NCBI GenBank assembly: GCA_946482635.1
Contig: CAMLSG010000134.1
Span: forward strand, 1 to 14,658
Direction of reading: 5' to 3'
Source: an uncultured Duganella sp.
GTDB lineage: Bacteria > Pseudomonadota > Gammaproteobacteria > Burkholderiales > Burkholderiaceae
Length of the DNA stretch: 14,658 bases
The notes beneath the pieces were generated by a model. That model ran no database searches and was not told the DNA's origin. It worked only from the letters and a program-made list of their open reading frames with translations. Shown here piece by piece: positions 1 through 8,461 of the stretch. Positions within the stretch are counted from its first letter, which is position 1. Every line of letters starts with the position of its first letter. The translations under genes and the position numbers were made by a program.

Positions 1-74
1 GCGCGGTCTTCGTGAAGTGATATGGCATGAACTCTAATGGAATCCGCAACGCTCAAGTATGGGCGAAAATGACA

Positions 75-80
75 TATACT
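75..80 (+). promoter_or_regulatory. Possible -10 box for the GlxA-type regulator
   Basis: TATACT lies 45 bases before the ATG at 125 and matches TATAAT in five of six positions. No good -35 hexamer is visible at 16-18 bp. Flanking AGTAT (56-60) and ATACT (76-80) form a short interrupted inverted repeat that could be an activator or autoregulation site. The rest of 1-124 shows no convincing gene. Confidence 0.3.
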
Positions 81-124
81 GTGCGAGATTCGCCAAACCC
101 CAAAATCTCCGAGAATAGCCCGCC

Positions 125-1114
125 ATGCCTGTTGCCGCCATCCTGGGTTTTGATGATGTCTACGCGTCGGTCCTCGGTGGTTATGCAGATATGCTGCAAG
201 TCGCCAATGCACACCTGCGCAAGCAGGGTGGGCGCGAAGCCAGCCAGTTCGAATGGCACTTCCTCTCGGCGGATGGCCGGGCTGTACGGGCGAGCAATGG
301 CCTGGAGTTGGCGATGCAGCCATTGCCGCCACGCCGTCGTTACGACATCGCATTCATCCCCAGCCTGCATTACCGCGACTGGAAGCATTTTCAGGCTTTT
401 CTAACCCGGCAGGCTGTGGTGCGCGACTGGCTAATCCAGCAATGGTCACAAGGTGCTTGGCTGAGCGCAAATTGCACCGGTACTTTTTTGTTGGCCGAAA
501 CGGGCTTGCTCGACCAGCGCGCCGCAACCACAACCTGGTGGCTGGAACAACACTTCCGTAAGCGCTACCCCAGCGTCGACCTGCAAATGCGTCCGGCAGT
601 CACTGAGGCGGAGCGACTCGTTTGTGGTGGCGCGCATGCCACCTTCCTGCTGCAAGCGGTCCATTTGCTCAGGCACTTTACTGGCCCGGCCATCGCGCAG
701 CAGTGTGCGCGCAGCATGCTGATTGACTTGACACAAACCACGCAGATCCCGCTACAGCCCCTGATCGGCGAGCAAAGCCACAACGACGCTTTGGTGCACA
801 GGGCCCAAAGGTGGCTACAAGATCATATGGCAGATTGTGTACGAATTTCAGATTTGGCGCGGCAGCTAGCGGTAAGTGAACGTACACTGATTCGCCGTTT
901 TAATGCGGCTCAAGGCCATTCGCCGCTTACCCATCTGCAGCATTTGCGTATCGATACCGCCCGTGCCTTGTTGGAATCGGGAGACTTGAGCGTTGAACGG
1001 ATAGCACTGTATGTCGGCTATTCCGATATCAGTTCTTTCACCCGCTTGTTCCATGCACGCATGGGGCTAACGCCAGGCGCCTACCGCGCACGCTTCAAGC
1101 TGGGCAATCCTTAA
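125..1114 (+). CDS. GlxA-family AraC-type transcriptional regulator
   Basis: 329 aa, the usual length for GlxA-type regulators. These are cytoplasmic DNA-binding proteins that join an inactive DJ-1/PfpI (class I glutamine amidotransferase-like) domain to a C-terminal AraC helix-turn-helix pair. Residues about 3-185 form the DJ-1-like part. A nucleophile-elbow-like SANCTGTFLLAETGLL (Cys117) is followed by the typical ATTTWW segment, and GGAHATF sits near residue 168. Residues about 222-325 are the AraC domain: the first helix-turn-helix is near ISDLARQLAVSERTLIRRF (241-259), the second near VERIALYVGYSDISSFTRLF (290-309), and the family ending LTPGAYRARF follows. The start at 125 is chosen because family homology begins at once (PVAAILGFDDVYAS). 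Its ribosome site is weak (GAGAAT, 9 nt upstream). The effector and target are not evident; relatives often sense amines or amino-acid derivatives. By eye its GC looks somewhat lower than that of the neighbours. It converges on guaA. Confidence 0.93.
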   Translation: MPVAAILGFDDVYASVLGGYADMLQVANAHLRKQGGREASQFEWHFLSADGRAVRASNGLELAMQPLPPRRRYDIAFIPSLHYRDWKHFQAFLTRQAVVRDWLIQQWSQGAWLSANCTGTFLLAETGLLDQRAATTTWWLEQHFRKRYPSVDLQMRPAVTEAERLVCGGAHATFLLQAVHLLRHFTGPAIAQQCARSMLIDLTQTTQIPLQPLIGEQSHNDALVHRAQRWLQDHMADCVRISDLARQLAVSERTLIRRFNAAQGHSPLTHLQHLRIDTARALLESGDLSVERIALYVGYSDISSFTRLFHARMGLTPGAYRARFKLGNP

Positions 1115-1125
1115 CGCAAGGTGCA

Positions 1126-1158
1126 GAAAAAGCAAAACCCCGTGTCGGGGCTTTGCTT
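1126..1158 (-). terminator. Intrinsic terminator of guaA (may act in both directions)
   Basis: Read on the minus strand, AAGCAAAGCCCCG pairs with CGGGGTTTTGCTT across a 3-nt loop, giving a 13-bp stem with one G-U pair, and runs straight into a U tract. On the plus strand the same position is an A-C mismatch and the downstream T run is interrupted. The element therefore looks built mainly for guaA, although it also sits 15 bases after the stop of the convergent regulator gene. Confidence 0.85.
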
Positions 1159-1195
1159 GGTTTGTTAGAGCAATGCTAGTTGCTCACGGGCAACC

Positions 1196-2797
1196 CTACT
1201 CCCACTCAATGGTCGCCGGCGGTTTTCCGCTGATGTCGTACACCACGCGGTTCAGCCCACGCACTTCATTGATGATGCGGTTGGACACCTTGCCCAGCAG
1301 CGAGTGCGGCAGGTGCGCCCAGTGCGCGGTCATGAAGTCCTGGGTCTGCACGGCGCGCAGGGCTACGACGTAATCGTAGGTGCGGCCATCGCCCATCACG
1401 CCCACCGATTTCACCGGCAGGAACACTGCGAATGCCTGCGAGGTAGCGTCGTACCAGTTCTGCGGAGCGTCCTCGCCTGCCATCACGGCGCCTTCGTATG
1501 GGGTGTTGCGCAGTTCTTCGATGAAGATGGCGTCAGCGCGGCGCAGCAGGTCGGCGTATTCCTTCTTCACTTCGCCCAGGATGCGCACGCCCAGGCCTGG
1601 GCCAGGGAATGGATGGCGGTACACCATCTCGTGCGGCAGGCCCAGGGCCACGCCCAGCTTGCGCACTTCGTCCTTGAACAGTTCGCGCAGCGGCTCGAGC
1701 AGCTGCAGCTTCATGGTCTCCGGCAGGCCGCCCACGTTGTGGTGCGACTTGATGGTCTGGCCTTTCTTGCCCTTGCCCGCGGATTCGATCACGTCAGGGT
1801 AAATGGTGCCTTGCGCCAGCCACTTGGCGTTCACCAGCTTGGCCGATTCAGCCTGGAACACTTCCACGAACTCGCGGCCGATGATCTTGCGCTTCTGCTC
1901 CGGATCGGTCACGCCGGCCAGGTGGCCCATGAACTGTTCGGTCGCGTCGACCTGGATCACTTTCACGCCCAGGTTCTTGGAGAACATGTCCATCACCATC
2001 TTGCCTTCGTTCAGGCGCAGCAGGCCGTGGTCGACGAAGACGCAGGTCAGCTGGTCGCCGATGGCGCGGTGGATCAGGGCTGCAGCCACGGACGAATCGA
2101 CGCCGCCGGACAGGCCCAGGATCACTTCATCCTTGCCGACCTGGGCGCGGATCTTTTCCACGGCTTCGGTGATGTAGTCCGGCATGTTCCAGTCTGCCTT
2201 GCAGCCGCAGATCTCGTGCACGAAGCGGCCCAGCATGGCCTTGCCCTGCACGGTGTGGGTGACTTCCGGGTGCCATTGCACGGCGTAGAACTTGCGGTCT
2301 TCGTCGGCCATGCCGGCGATCGGGCAGGATTCGGTGGATGCCATCAGCTTGAAGCCAGGTGGCAGGTCCAGCACCTTGTCACCGTGGCTCATCCAGACCT
2401 TCAGCATGCCGTGGCCTTCGTCGGTGACGAAGTCGTTGATGCCGTTCAGCAGCGCGGTGTGGTTGCGGGCGCGCACTTCAGCGTAGCCGAATTCGCGTAC
2501 CAGGCCGTTTTCCACTTTGCCGCCCAGTTGCGCAGCCATGGTCTGCATGCCGTAGCAGATGCCCAGTACCGGCACGCCGATTTCAAACACGGCTTGCGGC
2601 GCACGTGGCGAATCACCTTCCAGCGTGGAGTTGTGGGAGCCGGACAGGATGATGCCCGATGCGCCGTAGTTGCGAATGAATTCGTCGTCTACGTCGTATG
2701 GGTAAACCTCGGAGAACACACCCGCGTCGCGCACGCGGCGTGCGATCAGCTGGGTCACCTGGGAACCGAAATCAAGGATGAGGATTTTTGAGTGCAT
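1196..2797 (-). CDS. guaA: GMP synthase (glutamine-hydrolysing)
   Basis: 533 aa. It converts XMP, ATP and glutamine to GMP in the cytoplasm, the last step of guanine nucleotide synthesis. Residues 1-200 are a class I glutamine amidotransferase: GICYGMQ carries the nucleophile Cys81, and His176 and Glu178 lie in QWHPEV. The ATP-pyrophosphatase domain has the P-loop GLSGGVDSS (228-236). The C-terminal dimerisation domain ends in the family signature [10 protein letters not shown] chose the ATG at 2797 because the conserved protein begins [13 protein letters not shown]. An in-frame GTG at 2827 would add ten residues, but it falls inside a terminator hairpin. No clear Shine-Dalgarno precedes the ATG; the bases before it are a T9 run and a C-rich stretch. 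It follows guaB by 54 bp with a terminator in between, so its expression probably depends on readthrough or on a promoter inside guaB. Confidence 0.98.
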   Translation of the reverse strand: MHSKILILDFGSQVTQLIARRVRDAGVFSEVYPYDVDDEFIRNYGASGIILSGSHNSTLEGDSPRAPQAVFEIGVPVLGICYGMQTMAAQLGGKVENGLVREFGYAEVRARNHTALLNGINDFVTDEGHGMLKVWMSHGDKVLDLPPGFKLMASTESCPIAGMADEDRKFYAVQWHPEVTHTVQGKAMLGRFVHEICGCKADWNMPDYITEAVEKIRAQVGKDEVILGLSGGVDSSVAAALIHRAIGDQLTCVFVDHGLLRLNEGKMVMDMFSKNLGVKVIQVDATEQFMGHLAGVTDPEQKRKIIGREFVEVFQAESAKLVNAKWLAQGTIYPDVIESAGKGKKGQTIKSHHNVGGLPETMKLQLLEPLRELFKDEVRKLGVALGLPHEMVYRHPFPGPGLGVRILGEVKKEYADLLRRADAIFIEELRNTPYEGAVMAGEDAPQNWYDATSQAFAVFLPVKSVGVMGDGRTYDYVVALRAVQTQDFMTAHWAHLPHSLLGKVSNRIINEVRGLNRVVYDISGKPPATIEWE

Positions 2798-2806
2798 AGC
2801 GGGGGC

Positions 2807-2838
2807 AAAAAAAAATTGCGGCGACACTTGGTCGCCGC
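2807..2838 (-). terminator. Intrinsic terminator/attenuator between guaB and guaA
   Basis: On the minus strand GCGGCGAC (2838-2831) and GTCGCCGC (2825-2818) form a perfect 8-bp stem around a 5-nt loop, followed by AA and nine T residues (2815-2807). The guaB stop codon is 13 bases upstream and the guaA ATG is 9 bases downstream of the T run. This is a textbook rho-independent terminator placed inside what is usually a guaBA operon. Confidence 0.85.
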
Positions 2839-2851
2839 CTTGCGGAGTTTC

Positions 2852-4367
<1,516 letters not shown>

Positions 4368-4410
4368 GGCAATCCTCAAGCACAGTTCCGGCCCTTGCAG
4401 AGGAAGTTGA

Positions 4411-4424
4411 TGCTAGCGCTATCA
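4411..4424. promoter_or_regulatory. Upstream LacI-type operator of the gluconate operon
   Basis: TGCTAGCGCTATCA is a 14-bp palindrome with one mismatch. It has the central CpG typical of LacI/GntR-type (LacI family) operators and shares 13 of 14 bases with the site at 4501-4514. The two centres are exactly 90 bp apart, which would allow looping by a tetrameric repressor. It is about 100 bp upstream of the guaB start, on the far side of the guaB promoter. Confidence 0.6.
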
Positions 4425-4463
4425 TTCACGCAACACTTTGCTGCGTCGCACAATCCAAATATG

Positions 4464-4491
4464 TTTACAAATTCTTGCAGTAGTCTAAACT
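4464..4491 (+). promoter_or_regulatory. Likely promoter of the gntK-transporter-porin operon
   Basis: TTTACA (4464-4469, five of six to TTGACA), a 16-bp spacer and TAAACT (4486-4491, four of six to TATAAT) place the transcription start near 4498. That is at the edge of the 18-bp operator, as expected for a promoter blocked by a repressor. The boxes are imperfect, so the exact start is a guess. Confidence 0.45.
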
Positions 4492-4498
4492 TGTTATC

Positions 4499-4516
4499 AC
4501 TGATAGCGCTATCAGT
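4499..4516. promoter_or_regulatory. Primary LacI-type operator of the gluconate operon
   Basis: ACTGATAGCGCTATCAGT is a perfect 18-bp palindrome centred on CpG. It overlaps the predicted transcription start and ends 4 bases before the gntK Shine-Dalgarno. LacI-family sugar-acid repressors (GntR and relatives) bind palindromes of this form; that is family knowledge. The repressor gene itself is not in the window. Confidence 0.75.
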
Positions 4517-4530
4517 CATTAAGGAGATTT

Positions 4531-5040
4531 ATGAAGAACAATATGAACCTGCGCTGGGTAGTAATGGGCGTCAGTGGCGCCGGGAAAAGCGAGATCGGCG
4601 CGCGCCTGGCCGCGGCACTTGGCGTGCCCTTCCTTGAGGGCGACAGCTTTCACCCTGAGGAAAACGTGGCCAAGATGTCGGCCGGCTTTCCCCTGAACGA
4701 CGAGGACCGCGCGGGCTGGCTGCAAAAGCTGCGCGGTGAAATCACCGCCGCCCGTGAACGCGGCGAAGGCCTGGTGCTGTCCTGCTCTTCGCTCAAGCGA
4801 CGCTACCGCGACTTGCTTCGCAGCGGCGATCCGGAATTGCGCTTCGCCCACCTGCACGGCGAACGGGAAATCCTCGAGCAGCGCATGCGCACCCGCCCCA
4901 GTCATTACATGCCGGCCTCGCTACTGGAAAGCCAACTGCGTGACCTCGAACCGCTGCAAGCCGACGAAGCCGGCATATATCTCGACCTGACCCAGCCGCC
5001 GCAAGAGCTGGTCAGCCAGATCCTGCAGCACGAAGCCTAA
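4531..5040 (+). CDS. gntK: Gluconokinase (GntK/IdnK type)
   Basis: 169 aa, the normal length for this small P-loop kinase, which phosphorylates D-gluconate to 6-phosphogluconate in the cytoplasm and feeds the Entner-Doudoroff and pentose phosphate routes. The Walker A motif GVSGAGKS (13-20) is followed by the substrate segment FLEGDSFHPEENVAKM (35-49). Next come the family block SCSSLKRRYRD (84-94) and HYMPASLLESQ (125-135), which matches the conserved HYMP-SLL-SQ of gluconokinases. The start follows TAAGGAGA closely (about 4 nt). It is the first gene of an operon: the transporter begins 19 bp after its stop, and two operators lie upstream. This implies induction by gluconate or a related acid. 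Confidence 0.95.
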   Translation: MKNNMNLRWVVMGVSGAGKSEIGARLAAALGVPFLEGDSFHPEENVAKMSAGFPLNDEDRAGWLQKLRGEITAARERGEGLVLSCSSLKRRYRDLLRSGDPELRFAHLHGEREILEQRMRTRPSHYMPASLLESQLRDLEPLQADEAGIYLDLTQPPQELVSQILQHEA

Positions 5041-5059
5041 AATCAATACTGGAGACAAC

Positions 5060-6373
5060 ATGAAATCAGTCATCACCACCAAGGTCGCAAAACGCCGCTG
5101 GGGCATAGGCGCCCTGCTCGGCATCGGCGTCCTGATCAACTACATCGACCGCATCGGCCTCTCGGTCGCCGCGCCGCAGATCCAGGAAGCATTCAAACTG
5201 ACGCCGGTCGACATGGGCCTGCTATTCAGCGCCTTTGCCTGGTCTTACTCGCTGCTGCAGATCCCGGTCGGCATGGTGCTGGACCGCTTCGGCCCGACCC
5301 GCGTGGGTCGCTGGGGCGCCTTCCTGTGGGGGCTGGCTTCCGTCATTACCGCTTTCTCCAGTGGCTTCGCCGGCATCTTCGCGGCACGCGTCCTGCTCGG
5401 CATCGCTGAAGCGCCGGCATTCCCGGTCAGCTCGAAAGCCACCGGCTACTGGTTCCCGCGCAATGAGCGCGGCACTGCCACCGCCATCTTCGACGCTGCC
5501 GCCAAATTTTCCAACGTGATCGGAGTGCCGCTGGTTGCAGTCACTGTCGTGGCCTTCGGCTGGCGCTGGGGCTTCGGGCTGACTGCGGTACTGAGCTTCA
5601 GCTACTTCTTCGCCTTCCTCCTGTTCTACCGCGATCCAAGCGCTGATACCAAATTGAGCAAGGCCGAACTCGAATACATCCAGCGCGGCGGCGCGGCGCC
5701 GGAAGGCCCGGCCGAAGGCGGCGCCGTCAATATGCTGGGCTACCTGCTCACCAAGTCCAAGATCTGGGGCCTGACCATCGGCTTCGCGGCTTACGGCTAT
5801 ACCTTCTACCTGTTCCTGACCTGGCTGCCGGGCTACCTTGTGCAGACTATGCACATGAGCATTATCAAGTCCGCCGGTTTTGCGGCCATCCCATGGGCTG
5901 TCGCAACCGTGACCGACCTGATCGTGGGCGGCTGGCTGATCGACCACCTGATCGCCAAAGGCAAAGACGAGTCCACTGTTCGCAAGAGCGTGCTGGTCAT
6001 CGGCATGCTGTTCGGCCTGGCCGTGTTCGGCGCCACCCAGACCACCGATCCGGCATGGGCCATCTTCTGGATTTCGATTGCGCTGGGCGGCCTGGCTTCC
6101 GCTGCACCGGTTGGATGGTCGCTGCCATCGCTGATCGCACCGAAAGGCGGCGCGGGTACCGTCGGCGGCATCATGAATTTCGCGAATAACCTGATGGGCG
6201 CTGCAGCTCCGATCGTTACAGGCATGATCGTCGGCGCTACCAACTCCTTTGCCAACGCCTTCATGGTCGCCGGCGTGATCCTGTTGGTTGGGATTGTCTC
6301 CTTTGTCTTCGTGCTCGGGAAGATCGAGCCGCTGCCGGACCCGGTTCCGCGCGGCAGCACCGTACCGGCATAA
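5060..6373 (+). CDS. MFS sugar-acid transporter (anion:cation symporter type)
   Basis: 437 aa inner-membrane protein with about 12 predicted helices in two halves, the size of GudP/GarP/DgoT-type carriers. The first helix holds the family hallmark LINYIDRIGLSVAAPQI (25-41). The loop after helix 2 has the MFS motif GMVLDRFGPTRVG (71-83). A cytoplasmic loop rich in Gly, Ala and Glu near 210-225 joins the halves, and the second half carries ALGGLASAAPVGWSLPSLIA. GGAG lies 5 nt before the ATG. Its place 19 bp after gntK suggests gluconate or another hexonate as substrate, by proton symport. The exact substrate is inference, because members of this family also carry galactonate, glucarate and galactarate. 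Confidence 0.92.
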   Translation: MKSVITTKVAKRRWGIGALLGIGVLINYIDRIGLSVAAPQIQEAFKLTPVDMGLLFSAFAWSYSLLQIPVGMVLDRFGPTRVGRWGAFLWGLASVITAFSSGFAGIFAARVLLGIAEAPAFPVSSKATGYWFPRNERGTATAIFDAAAKFSNVIGVPLVAVTVVAFGWRWGFGLTAVLSFSYFFAFLLFYRDPSADTKLSKAELEYIQRGGAAPEGPAEGGAVNMLGYLLTKSKIWGLTIGFAAYGYTFYLFLTWLPGYLVQTMHMSIIKSAGFAAIPWAVATVTDLIVGGWLIDHLIAKGKDESTVRKSVLVIGMLFGLAVFGATQTTDPAWAIFWISIALGGLASAAPVGWSLPSLIAPKGGAGTVGGIMNFANNLMGAAAPIVTGMIVGATNSFANAFMVAGVILLVGIVSFVFVLGKIEPLPDPVPRGSTVPA

Positions 6374-6406
6374 GCGCGCTCTACCCTTTTTCCTCCCGGA
6401 GTCAAA

Positions 6407-7474
6407 ATGAACAAACGCATTACTGCGGTGGTGGCGCTCGCCCTTACCGCTTGCAGCAACGCCGCACTGGCACAAAGCAATGTCGCCTTTTACGGCGTGA
6501 TGGACCTTGGCATTTCGCAGGACCGCGGCGGCGTTGCCGGCACCTCGACCCGCGTCACCAGCGGCATGGCAACCCAGAGCCGCTGGGGTTTCAAAGGCAG
6601 CGAGGACCTGGGCGCCGGCCTGTTGGCCTTCTTCGTGATCGAAGGAGGCATCCACGGCGACGTCGGCAATTCCACGCAGAACAACACCCTGTTCGGCCGC
6701 ACCAGCATTGTCGGCCTGCGCAGCAACAAGCTCGGTTCGGTATCCATCGGCCTGCAGGACACGCCGCTGTTCACCACCTTGAACACAATCGTCGATCCGC
6801 TGCGCAACGGCATCGCGCGCTCCAACAACCTGATGCCTTCGACCGGCTTCCGCGCAAGTAACTCGGTACTCTTCCGCACTGCCGACATGAATGGCTTCAG
6901 CGCCGACTTCATGGTGGCTGCGGGCGAAGTGGCGGGCGACAGCAGCGCCAGCCGTTCCCTGGGCGGCTCGATAGGCTATTCGAAAGGTCCACTGAACGTC
7001 AGGCTCGCCTACCATAACCGCAATAACGACACGGCCGTTTTGAAGAACACCGCCAGCGGACGCAATCTACTTCTCGGCGCAAATTACGACTTCGAAGTGG
7101 CCAAGCTCTGGTTCGGTTTTGGCGTCGACAAGGGATTGAACAGCGCGCCCTTGAACAGTTCCGGCGCGCCATTCGGCGGGGCCGCGCCAACGCCATCGAC
7201 CGACAGCCGCGACCTGCTGCTGGGCGTTTCGGTCCCATTTGGGCCACATACCGTCGTCGCAACCGCCATTCGCAAAGATGACCGCGGCACCTTGAACCAG
7301 GATGCCCAACAGTACGCCCTGGCCTATATGTACGCCTTCTCCAAGCGGACCGACATCTATACGTCGTTCGCACGCATTCGTAACCATAATGGAGCAGGCT
7401 ACACCGAGGGCAATAGCGAAGAACCGGGCCTGGGCGACCGCCAGTTCACAATCGGCCTGCGCCACCGCTTCTGA
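6407..7474 (+). CDS. Outer-membrane general porin (Gram-negative porin family)
   Basis: 355 aa, typical of betaproteobacterial trimeric 16-strand porins (OmpC/Omp32-like). A signal peptide of about 22 residues ends ALA before QSNVAFYGVMDLG, the usual first strand. SRWGFKGSEDLG (about 64-75) and IVGLRSNKLGSVSIG (about 104-118) are the standard early strands. The protein ends GLRHRF with the C-terminal Phe needed by the BAM complex. GGAG lies 5 nt before the ATG. It follows the transporter by 33 bp and is probably the third gene of the gluconate operon, giving outer-membrane access for the acid. No terminator is visible after it, so transcripts may run into the next gene. LTAC in the signal resembles a lipobox but is probably chance. 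Confidence 0.93.
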   Translation: MNKRITAVVALALTACSNAALAQSNVAFYGVMDLGISQDRGGVAGTSTRVTSGMATQSRWGFKGSEDLGAGLLAFFVIEGGIHGDVGNSTQNNTLFGRTSIVGLRSNKLGSVSIGLQDTPLFTTLNTIVDPLRNGIARSNNLMPSTGFRASNSVLFRTADMNGFSADFMVAAGEVAGDSSASRSLGGSIGYSKGPLNVRLAYHNRNNDTAVLKNTASGRNLLLGANYDFEVAKLWFGFGVDKGLNSAPLNSSGAPFGGAAPTPSTDSRDLLLGVSVPFGPHTVVATAIRKDDRGTLNQDAQQYALAYMYAFSKRTDIYTSFARIRNHNGAGYTEGNSEEPGLGDRQFTIGLRHRF

Positions 7475-7511
7475 TTCATCGCGCACACAACGATTCTTTT
7501 GGGAAATAAAT

Positions 7512-7540
7512 TTGACAACAGGGGGATTTCGGGGTGAAAT
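7512..7540 (+). promoter_or_regulatory. Promoter of the DUF4124 gene
   Basis: A perfect TTGACA (7512-7517), 17-bp spacer and TGAAAT (7535-7540, four of six) predict a start near 7547. The leader would be about 22 nt, with AAGGAA at 7555-7560 as ribosome site. It overlaps the 5' arm of the inverted repeat at 7520-7568. Confidence 0.65.
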
Positions 7541-7568
7541 GTGCACTCTCACCCAAGGAAATCCCCCT
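7520..7568 (+). repeat. Long inverted repeat masking the DUF4124 ribosome site
   Basis: AGGGGGATTTC (7520-7530) is exactly complementary to GAAATCCCCCT (7558-7568). Nested inside, GGGTGA (7532-7537) pairs with TCACCC (7549-7554) around an 11-nt loop. In RNA this makes a 17-bp two-part stem that contains the Shine-Dalgarno and ends at the base before the start codon. Confidence 0.75.
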
Positions 7569-8096
7569 ATGAATCAACGTATTACCCGCCTGGCGCTGGC
7601 AACGGCGCTGATTGCCTGCACTTCCCTTGCCCAAGCGCAGTGGATGTGGGTGAACGATAAAGGCGTGAAACAGTTCTCCGACCAGCCGCCGCCCCCAGGC
7701 ACGCCGCCCAACCGGATCCTGAAGGCACCGCGGGGTTCAACCGCAGCCGCCGAACTGCGCAAGGAAGTCGCCGCTGCGCCAGCGGAAGGCGAGGAAGCAC
7801 CAGCCACCGACGAGAAAGTCGCGCCGGTCAAGCCGACGTTGGCAGAACGCAACGCAGACTTCAAGAAGCGCCAGCAGGAAACTGCGGCGAAAACCGCCAA
7901 AGCGGAAGAGCAGGCCAAGATCGACGCCGAGAAGAAGAAATACTGCGCCGAAGCCAAGAGCAACATCGGCATGCTGGAAAGCGGCGTCCGCGTTTCCGAA
8001 ATGGGGCCGAACGGCGAGCGCAGCTACATGTCCGACGAAGCCCGCGCGCAGAAAATCAAGGAACAGCGCGAGTCCGTCAACAGCATCTGCAAATAA
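7569..8096 (+). CDS. Exported DUF4124-containing protein
   Basis: 175 aa. A signal peptide of about 23 residues (MNQRITRLALATALIACTSLAQA) leads into the DUF4124 core WMWVNDKGVKQFSDQPPP (25-42), a short domain found in many periplasmic or envelope proteins of beta- and gammaproteobacteria with no assigned function. A Pro/Ala/Glu linker (55-95) follows. Then comes a Lys/Glu/Ala-rich helical, probably coiled-coil tail (95-130), and a C-terminal segment with Cys126 and Cys174 that could form a disulfide. The start at 7569 is preferred because it follows AAGGA by 9 nt and a good promoter; the longer frame back to 7302 overlaps the porin. LIAC in the signal fits a lipobox, so a lipoprotein form cannot be excluded. 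Confidence 0.85.
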   Translation: MNQRITRLALATALIACTSLAQAQWMWVNDKGVKQFSDQPPPPGTPPNRILKAPRGSTAAAELRKEVAAAPAEGEEAPATDEKVAPVKPTLAERNADFKKRQQETAAKTAKAEEQAKIDAEKKKYCAEAKSNIGMLESGVRVSEMGPNGERSYMSDEARAQKIKEQRESVNSICK

Positions 8097-8164
8097 GCGG
8101 GAACTTGCATTGCCGGACGTAGTCCAAGGTTGCGTGGAGAGGGACAAACGCACCGGAGGCGACT

Positions 8165-8461
8165 ATGAACGGCAATGAACCCGCGCAGCACCCTGACCTG
8201 TTTAACCATGAAGTGCGCATTACCCGACTCGAGGAAGCAGTCCGCCACATTGGGATTGCACTTGAACGTATCGAGCACGAAGTCAAAGAGCTCGGCATCG
8301 AAATGCGCAGCGAGAAGCAGGCTCTGCGTGAAAATATCGATCGCAACTTCGAAGCACTGCGGCAAGAATTCCACCGCGACCGCCGCTTCTCGGCAATGGT
8401 CTTCCTGACGACCCAACTGGCTGTAATTGGCGCCCTGTTGCGCCTGGCCGGCGTTTTCTAA
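8165..8461 (+). CDS. Small coiled-coil membrane protein of unknown function
   Basis: 98 aa, family not recognised. Residues about 15-72 are strongly heptad-like and charged (RITRLEEAVRHIGIALERIE, then EMRSEKQALRENIDRNFEAL), so a coiled coil is likely. Residues about 76-96 form one hydrophobic helix (SAMVFLTTQLAVIGALLRLA) that would anchor the protein in the membrane with the coil on the cytoplasmic side. GGAGG lies 5 nt before the ATG, so translation is well supported. It is 68 bp after the DUF4124 gene without an obvious terminator and may be cotranscribed. Its stop codon overlaps the rnfH stop by 4 bases on the other strand. Confidence 0.75.
   Translation: MNGNEPAQHPDLFNHEVRITRLEEAVRHIGIALERIEHEVKELGIEMRSEKQALRENIDRNFEALRQEFHRDRRFSAMVFLTTQLAVIGALLRLAGVF

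Noticed and set aside
53..404. Overlapping open frames on both strands at the left edge
   Set aside because: They conflict with the regulator gene, which has full-length family homology from residue 1, and they show no motif.
1304..2791. 495-codon open frame on the plus strand opposite guaA
   Set aside because: It is a shadow of guaA: its residues are His/Ala/Gln-rich in the way antisense of GC-rich coding DNA is, and no family motif is visible.
6449..6460. Lipobox-like LTAC in the porin signal peptide
   Set aside because: Beta-barrel porins are not lipoproteins, and a good signal peptidase I site (ALA before QS) follows six residues later.
5222..7015. 597-codon minus-strand frame opposite the transporter and porin
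   Set aside because: It spans two convincing plus-strand genes and the gap between them, with low-complexity Gly/Ala/Glu composition and no recognisable domain.
7302..7568. Longer start for the DUF4124 gene at 7302
   Set aside because: It would overlap the porin by 173 bases and place the clear signal peptide, promoter and ribosome site inside the protein.
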